Positions 58,919-64,000 of a stretch of 64,000 bases of DNA are shown in pieces. Position 1 is the stretch's first letter. Each line of letters opens with the position of its first letter. The notes beneath the pieces were generated by a model, which saw only the letters and a program-made list of their open reading frames with translations, ran no database searches and was not told the origin of the DNA. The DNA comes from Beroe forskalii (Eukaryota; Ctenophora; Nuda; Beroida; Beroidae). A program made the position numbers and the translations under genes. The stretch covers positions 890,041-954,040 of the forward strand of contig WFMF01000003.1 in NCBI GenBank assembly GCA_011033025.1, given 5' to 3'.

Positions 58919-60813
58919 AAAAAAAAAAAAAAAAAAACACAGTATAATACAGTATAACTTGTTTGAACAAAATAATACACTTTAACACATCAAATAAGAG
59001 AACATCATTGCTTACTATGTAATCCTATAGTATCAAAAAGGGAATTAACTTTATCCACCCAATAATAAGTAACACTGCAACATTATATTAACTCACTAAA
59101 TAATGGATTTCATGCTGTTCACCCAATTCAACACTACATGCAAAATTATTGTATCACAGGAATTATATGGGATTTTAGTCTTTTCACCCAAGTTTAAACA
59201 GTTATTTATCAACACACTAGATAATTTCGCTAGGAATTTCGCTGTACTACAGTACCTACATTACGTTACATTACTATATAAACATGGAATAAGAGAATTA
59301 CGTCTATTCACCCAATAATCCACTACATTGCGTTACTAAAACATCAATTATCAAATAAACTGATCATCCACTACTTGGCAAACACACCAAATAAGGGAAT
59401 CGCGCTGTATACCCAATGCTAGATCACATACCAATATAATACATACAAAAAATTAGGAAAGGAAGTTAGCTTACTCACCCTGTACTATCAATGCTATAAT
59501 TCTGTAATGATGCCTATCACAAGGATTAAGGAATGCTTTGAGTTGTAGCATATTAAAGTTTAGTAACACACCAAATAAGGGATCTTTCACTGTCTAGGTT
59601 CATCCAATACTTCATAGAAGTGTAGTACTAACTATCACAGCATCACAGGAAAAAAATAATATTTTCACCTTATAATACATCTAACATCAAATCAACGCAC
59701 CAAGGGAATTTCATGATATGTTCACCCAATACTAAATATAAATATTATATGAAGAATTACTATTGAGGAAACTTATTAGTTCACCCAATAATTCATAACA
59801 CAATACTATAATCATATTAACCCATCAAATAATGCAATTTGCCCTGTTAACCCAATAACATAATCAACAAGTTGTTACATCAAATTAGTGAATCAAATCT
59901 GCCCATCCATCACCATTCACCATGCTACATTATTATTATTATTATTAACATAACAAATAAGCTAATAACCTGAATATAATCCGTTCAGTACTCACTCATT
60001 AATTTGTCATATTACATAAACAACTTAATAAGAGAATTTAGTCTGTTACCCAATAATACATAAAATTATGTCAATATCACAAATAAGTAAAGGTAGAAAC
60101 AAAGTAAAATATGATATAAACAAACTAAAAATAGGAATTTAATCTAGTCACCTAATATTATATAACATAATACTTAATAGGTATCTTTATCAATTAATAG
60201 AATAATAAATAATAATAAATTAGAACTAAATCTGTATAAATGTACCTAACACGACATAATAACCTTTTACTTGTTATAACATGTAGGATAGTAGGATGTT
60301 AGAATATCAAAAAAGGGAAATTACTCGGTTATCCAATACTACGTAAGTTTGTTTTAACCATCAAATAAGGATATCCAATATTCATCATGTTCAACCAATA
60401 CTTTATAACATTCCATTAAGTACATCAACTTACCATAAAAGGGAACTCACTCTTTTACCAAATACCATTTAGCATCGTAGGAACTTAAACCGTTAATTTA
60501 GGGATTCTGCCCAATCAAAAATTCGTTTTTATGTATACAAATATGGTAGTTTATATCTCTGCACCTAACAAATTTTTTCAACAAATTATAGAATGATAGG
60601 TTCTCTTACTAATAATTAAATCATATTAATAACATCGAATTATTAAAGACGACTGTTTGAACTGCAGTGTGCACGGCTTGAGTTTGTATGGCGTACGCCA
60701 TATATACATGTTATTTATTTTGGTCTGCGTGCCGCACGGACCTGGGCATTGTGCACCAGGGGCACATGGGGTGCATTTCGAACTGCCTGTGTAACACACC
60801 AAATAAGGGAATT
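58919..60813. repeat. AT-rich, very diverged tandem sequence
   Basis: Starts with an A run (about 58916-58938). Phrases such as CACCCAATA, CAAATAAGGGAATT and GTTCACCCAATA return every 100 bases or so, suggesting an old tandem repeat. No coding exons. Confidence 0.5.
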
Positions 60814-61512
60814 TAGTATGTTTACCCACAATACGAAACAACAGTACAGAAGGGTTTGATTCTGGTCCCCCATACAAGAGCATCAGATACAGGACATTCT
60901 AGTCCATTTCTTGTCCTGGATACTAGTAGTAAAATAAGAAAATGGAGGAGAAGCCTTTGCCTTTTTCATCGCCTTAAAAAGAAATTGAGCATATGTTTTC
61001 GGCTCAAGCCAGTTAGGCAGATAACTTCTTGGGTTGAGGCCATTGGGGTTTATTACCCAAGTGGTACTTATAGATAAGCGTTCAATAGTTTTCATAGTCA
61101 CCTGCCCTCTGCTATTTAGACTTTTTGGCACGCCAACATATCAGCCTCGCCGCTCGCGGCACGACCGTTACTCCTCAGACTTAATTGTTAAATGTGAGGA
61201 GTCTTGTCGTTCGGCACAGCGCATCTTCGGAAGCGCATCTACATACATACATACATGTCACGTGGGTTGATCATGACACAACATGGAATAGGAAGCTGAT
61301 TCATAGCTGTTGCAGTGACGCAATATCTGTTTTGTTATTGTAACATTATACCTTTCTTTTGCACGTGATATGACAGATGACAGGAGCTATAGCTGGAGCA
61401 ACCCTGTTTATAGCTCGAGCAACCCCGTCTAGAAAGATTTTCGAATCCAATGATTGCTGGGGTAAGCGTGAGGGTTCATCCTGTCTAGATAGTAACACTT
61501 GCCCGAACAATT
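60814..61512. repeat. 700-bp direct repeat, copy 1
   Basis: TAGTATGTTTACCCACAATA onward equals 63304-64000 apart from small indels. It includes (CATA)n and the CATGTCACGTGGGTTGATCA block. A minus-strand frame shared by both copies (NSRGQVTMKTIERLSIST) may be chance, since the DNA itself is nearly identical. Confidence 0.9.
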
Positions 61513-61740
61513 GTTCGAGCAAGAGCTCCTTGAAGCTCCTGTCTAGAACAGGTCTAAGAGGGGTTATCATTCCGCTGATTTTACTCCGAATATTGCCTTT
61601 TTTGTCACCGGTTTCTGAGGCCCTAAAGTTGATACTCTTTGAAGTACCTACCTCTCATCGTGAATCATTCATCCCAATATCTAAACTACATTATTATCTT
61701 TGGGTGGCTACCAAATTTGGAACTGCTCTCGACATTTTGT

Positions 61741-62100
61741 CCATCCAAGTGGCATTATGCAGCTTTCTGGCGTATCTTTAAACTGTCATCTGAATATTTA
61801 TCACTCTTAGAGATACCTTGTTATCATTTTAAATGCACAGGAAAGTGTTTTCCATAAATAGTCTTATCATCTAAAAATAGTGTTATTGCTACAATCGGCG
61901 TATACATAGCAACATTATTACCTAAAGGTGCAGAACGAACCCTGTGCGGGTTTATTCTATTTTATGTGGCATTAGCGCGTTCTGTGTTTTTAATTCATGT
62001 TTTGTCATCAAGTTAATCATGTGTTAATGTTTTATTGTGTTTTTAAAGTTTTCAGTATTTCTACTATCCCTGTTTAGTAAGGCGTTGCTTTTGCAGGAAT
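61741..62100. repeat. Segmental duplication copy 2, distal part
   Basis: Matches 32173-32515. Lies just to the right of the TIR element that copy 1 has largely lost. Confidence 0.9.
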
Positions 62101-62401
62101 ACGCTGTGCTTTTGCCTTATTTCTTCTCCGCAATATTGGGCTACCCTGAAGGGCGGGAAGGCCACACCCTGAAGGGCGAAAAATTTAAGCCACGATTTTT
62201 TCCAAAATTCCTTCCCCATCAAGTTGCTTATTACGAATAGAAAATTTCAGAATTTTGTCCGTGATATTGGATCGCTCTGAAGCCTCACCTTTTTTCCCAA
62301 AATTTAAACTTTCGAATTCTTTTAAAATCCACTCACGCATCATTCAAAGTGATTTCAACTGCAAACTCGGACGGTAAAATGGACCTGTGGCCGTCCGAAG
62401 G
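62101..62401. other. Non-coding spacer
   Basis: No feature seen beyond short GAAGGGCG repeats near 62149-62180. Confidence 0.4.
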
Positions 62402-63303
62402 ACGGGTACACACTACACAGTACACACTACACAGTACACACTACACAGTACACACTACACAGTACACACTACACAGTACACACTACACAGTACACACTAC
62501 ACAGTACACACTACACAGTACACACTACACAGTACACACTACACAGTACACACTACACAGTACACACTACACAGTACACACTACACAGTACACAGTACAC
62601 ACTACACTGTACACACTACACAGCACACACTACACAGTACACACTACACACTACACACGACACACTACACACTACACAGTACAAACTACACAGTACACAC
62701 ACTACACAGTACACACTACACAGTACACACTACACAGTACACACTACACAGTACACACTACACAGTACACACTACACAGTACACACTACACAGTACACAC
62801 TACACAGTACACACTACACAGTACACACTACACAGTACACACTACACAGTACACACTACACAGTACACAGTACACACTACACAGTACACACTACACAGTA
62901 CACAGTACACACTGCACAGTACACACTACACACTACACACCTACACAGTACACAATACACACTACACAGTACACACTACACAGTACACAGTACACAGTAC
63001 ACACTACACAGTACACACTACACAGTACACACCACACAGTACACACTACACAGTACACACTACACAGTACACACTACACAGTACACACTACACAGTACAC
63101 ACTACACACTACACACTACACAGTACACACTACACAGTACACACTACACACTACACAGTACACACTACACAGTACACACTACACAGTGCACACTACACAG
63201 TACACACTACACAGTACACACTACACAGTACACACTACACAGTACACACTTCACAGTACACACTACACAGTACACACTACACAGTACACAGTACACACTA
63301 CAC
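62402..63303. repeat. 14-bp minisatellite
   Basis: About 64 units of CACACTACACAGTA. Starts after GACGGGTACACAC, a phrase also at 20511. Two long plus-strand frames (HSTHYTVHTTQYTL repeats) are by-products. Confidence 0.96.
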
Positions 63304-64000
63304 TAGTATGTTTACCCACAATACGAAACAACAGTACAGAAGGGTTTGATTCTGGTCCCCCATACAAGAGATTCAGATACAGGACATTCTTGTCCATTTC
63401 TTGTCCTGGATACTAGTAGTAAATAAGAAAATGGAGGAGAAGCCTTTTGCCTTTTTCATCGCCTTAAAAAGAAATTGAGCATATGTTTTCGGCTCAAGCC
63501 AGTTAGGCAGATAACTTCTTGGGTTGAGGCCATTGGGGTTTATTACCCAAGTGGTACTTATAGATAAGCGTTCAATAGTTTTCATAGTCACCTGCCCTCT
63601 GCTATTTAGACTTTTGGCACGCCAACATATCAGCCTCGCCGCTCGCGGCACGACCGTTACTCCTCAGACTTAATTGTTAAATGTGAGGAGTCTTGTCGTT
63701 CGGCACAGCGCATCTTCGGAAGCGCATCTACATACATACATACATGTCACGTGGGTTGATCATGACACAACATGGAATAGGAAGCTGATTCATAGCTGTT
63801 GCAGTGACGCAATATCTGTTTTGTTATTGTAACATTATACCTTTCTTTTGCACGTGATATGACAGATGACTAGAACTATAGCTGGAGCAACCCTGTTTAT
63901 AGCTCATAGCCCCGTCTAGAAGATTTTCCAGATCAATGATTGCTGGAATTAGCGTAGGGTTTCATCCTGTCAGATAGTAGCTGCTGCCCGAACAATTGTT
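63304..64000. repeat. 700-bp direct repeat, copy 2, cut by the window end
   Basis: Copy of 60814-61512, directly abutting the 14-bp array. The last bases repeat the inner part of the TIR element's right end (GCCCGAACAATTGTT), so a second copy of that end probably follows. Confidence 0.9.

Larger units (their letters stand above)
58698..61555. mobile_element. TIR element with TCTAGACAGG ends and GAGCAATAGCTC palindromes
   Basis: The left end AGACCCGTTCTAGACAGGG and the inverted right end AGACCTGTTCTAGACAGGA delimit about 2.86 kb. Just inside each end are TTGCCCGAGC/GCTCGAGCAATAGC-type palindromes and more TCTAGA(C/A)AGG copies. No transposase is recognised, so it is non-autonomous or not a transposon. 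The superfamily is undetermined and no target duplication is clear. Confidence 0.6.

Noticed and set aside
60883-61131. Minus-strand frame shared with 63373-63651
   Set aside because: Explained by the near-identical 700-bp DNA repeat; an indel changes its C-terminal half, and no family is recognised.
62349-63416. Two overlapping plus-strand frames of over 300 codons (HSTHYTVH repeats)
   Set aside because: Open in two frames at once over a 14-bp repeat; composition only.

Overview
This window looks like repeat-rich nuclear DNA from an invertebrate animal. Protein-coding exons are short and have spliceosomal GT-AG borders. There are CR1/Jockey-type LINE fragments, a Ty3/Gypsy LTR retrotransposon, foldback and hAT-like DNA elements, a nuclear tRNA-Glu gene and many minisatellites. 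There are no operons or prokaryotic gene structures. The species cannot be fixed from the sequence. Minisatellites that begin exactly at intron starts recall a pattern I remember being described in amphioxus genes, but that is only a hint.

Layout. 1-2290: broken LINE, an ORF1-like piece joined to a reverse transcriptase without the endonuclease. 2.3-7.7 kb: dispersed repeats, an hAT-like element with a perfect 8-bp target duplication (5123-6409) and a second TIR element (6987-7622). 7.68-12.39 kb and 16.83-20.51 kb: two direct copies of one locus, each with a large 26-bp minisatellite. 12.4-16.8 kb: a LINE tail on the minus strand and smaller tandem repeats.

20.6-41.2 kb (+): seven candidate exons of one unrecognised gene, serine-rich and acidic at the front and probably coiled-coil at the end. 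Its introns hold a tRNA-Glu(CUC), a tRNA-related SINE, a 1-kb polypyrimidine tract, an 18-bp array of about 2.5 kb, a 47-bp array, two large foldback elements and LINE pieces. Introns 1, 3 and 7 carry tandem repeats that start at the 5' splice site, and intron 6 has a second copy of its donor. Most exon phases agree, but the A-B and D-E junctions do not, so an exon is missing or the sequence has indels.

41.2-54.5 kb: a 22-bp minisatellite containing a minus-strand Gypsy element (174-bp LTRs; gag and pol in one frame separated by a TGA-CTA stop). Element plus flanking satellite is duplicated in tandem. Both copies have lost the second aspartate of the RT YxDD box and both are broken.

54.5-64 kb: a second 18-bp array with the same flank as the first, a 2.9-kb TIR element carrying AT-rich filler, a 14-bp array and a direct repeat cut by the window end.

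The genes do not form a pathway. The content is one host gene in a landscape of transposons, tandem arrays and segmental duplications. Several arrays and the second Gypsy copy contain many small indels, which could be decay or poor consensus quality.
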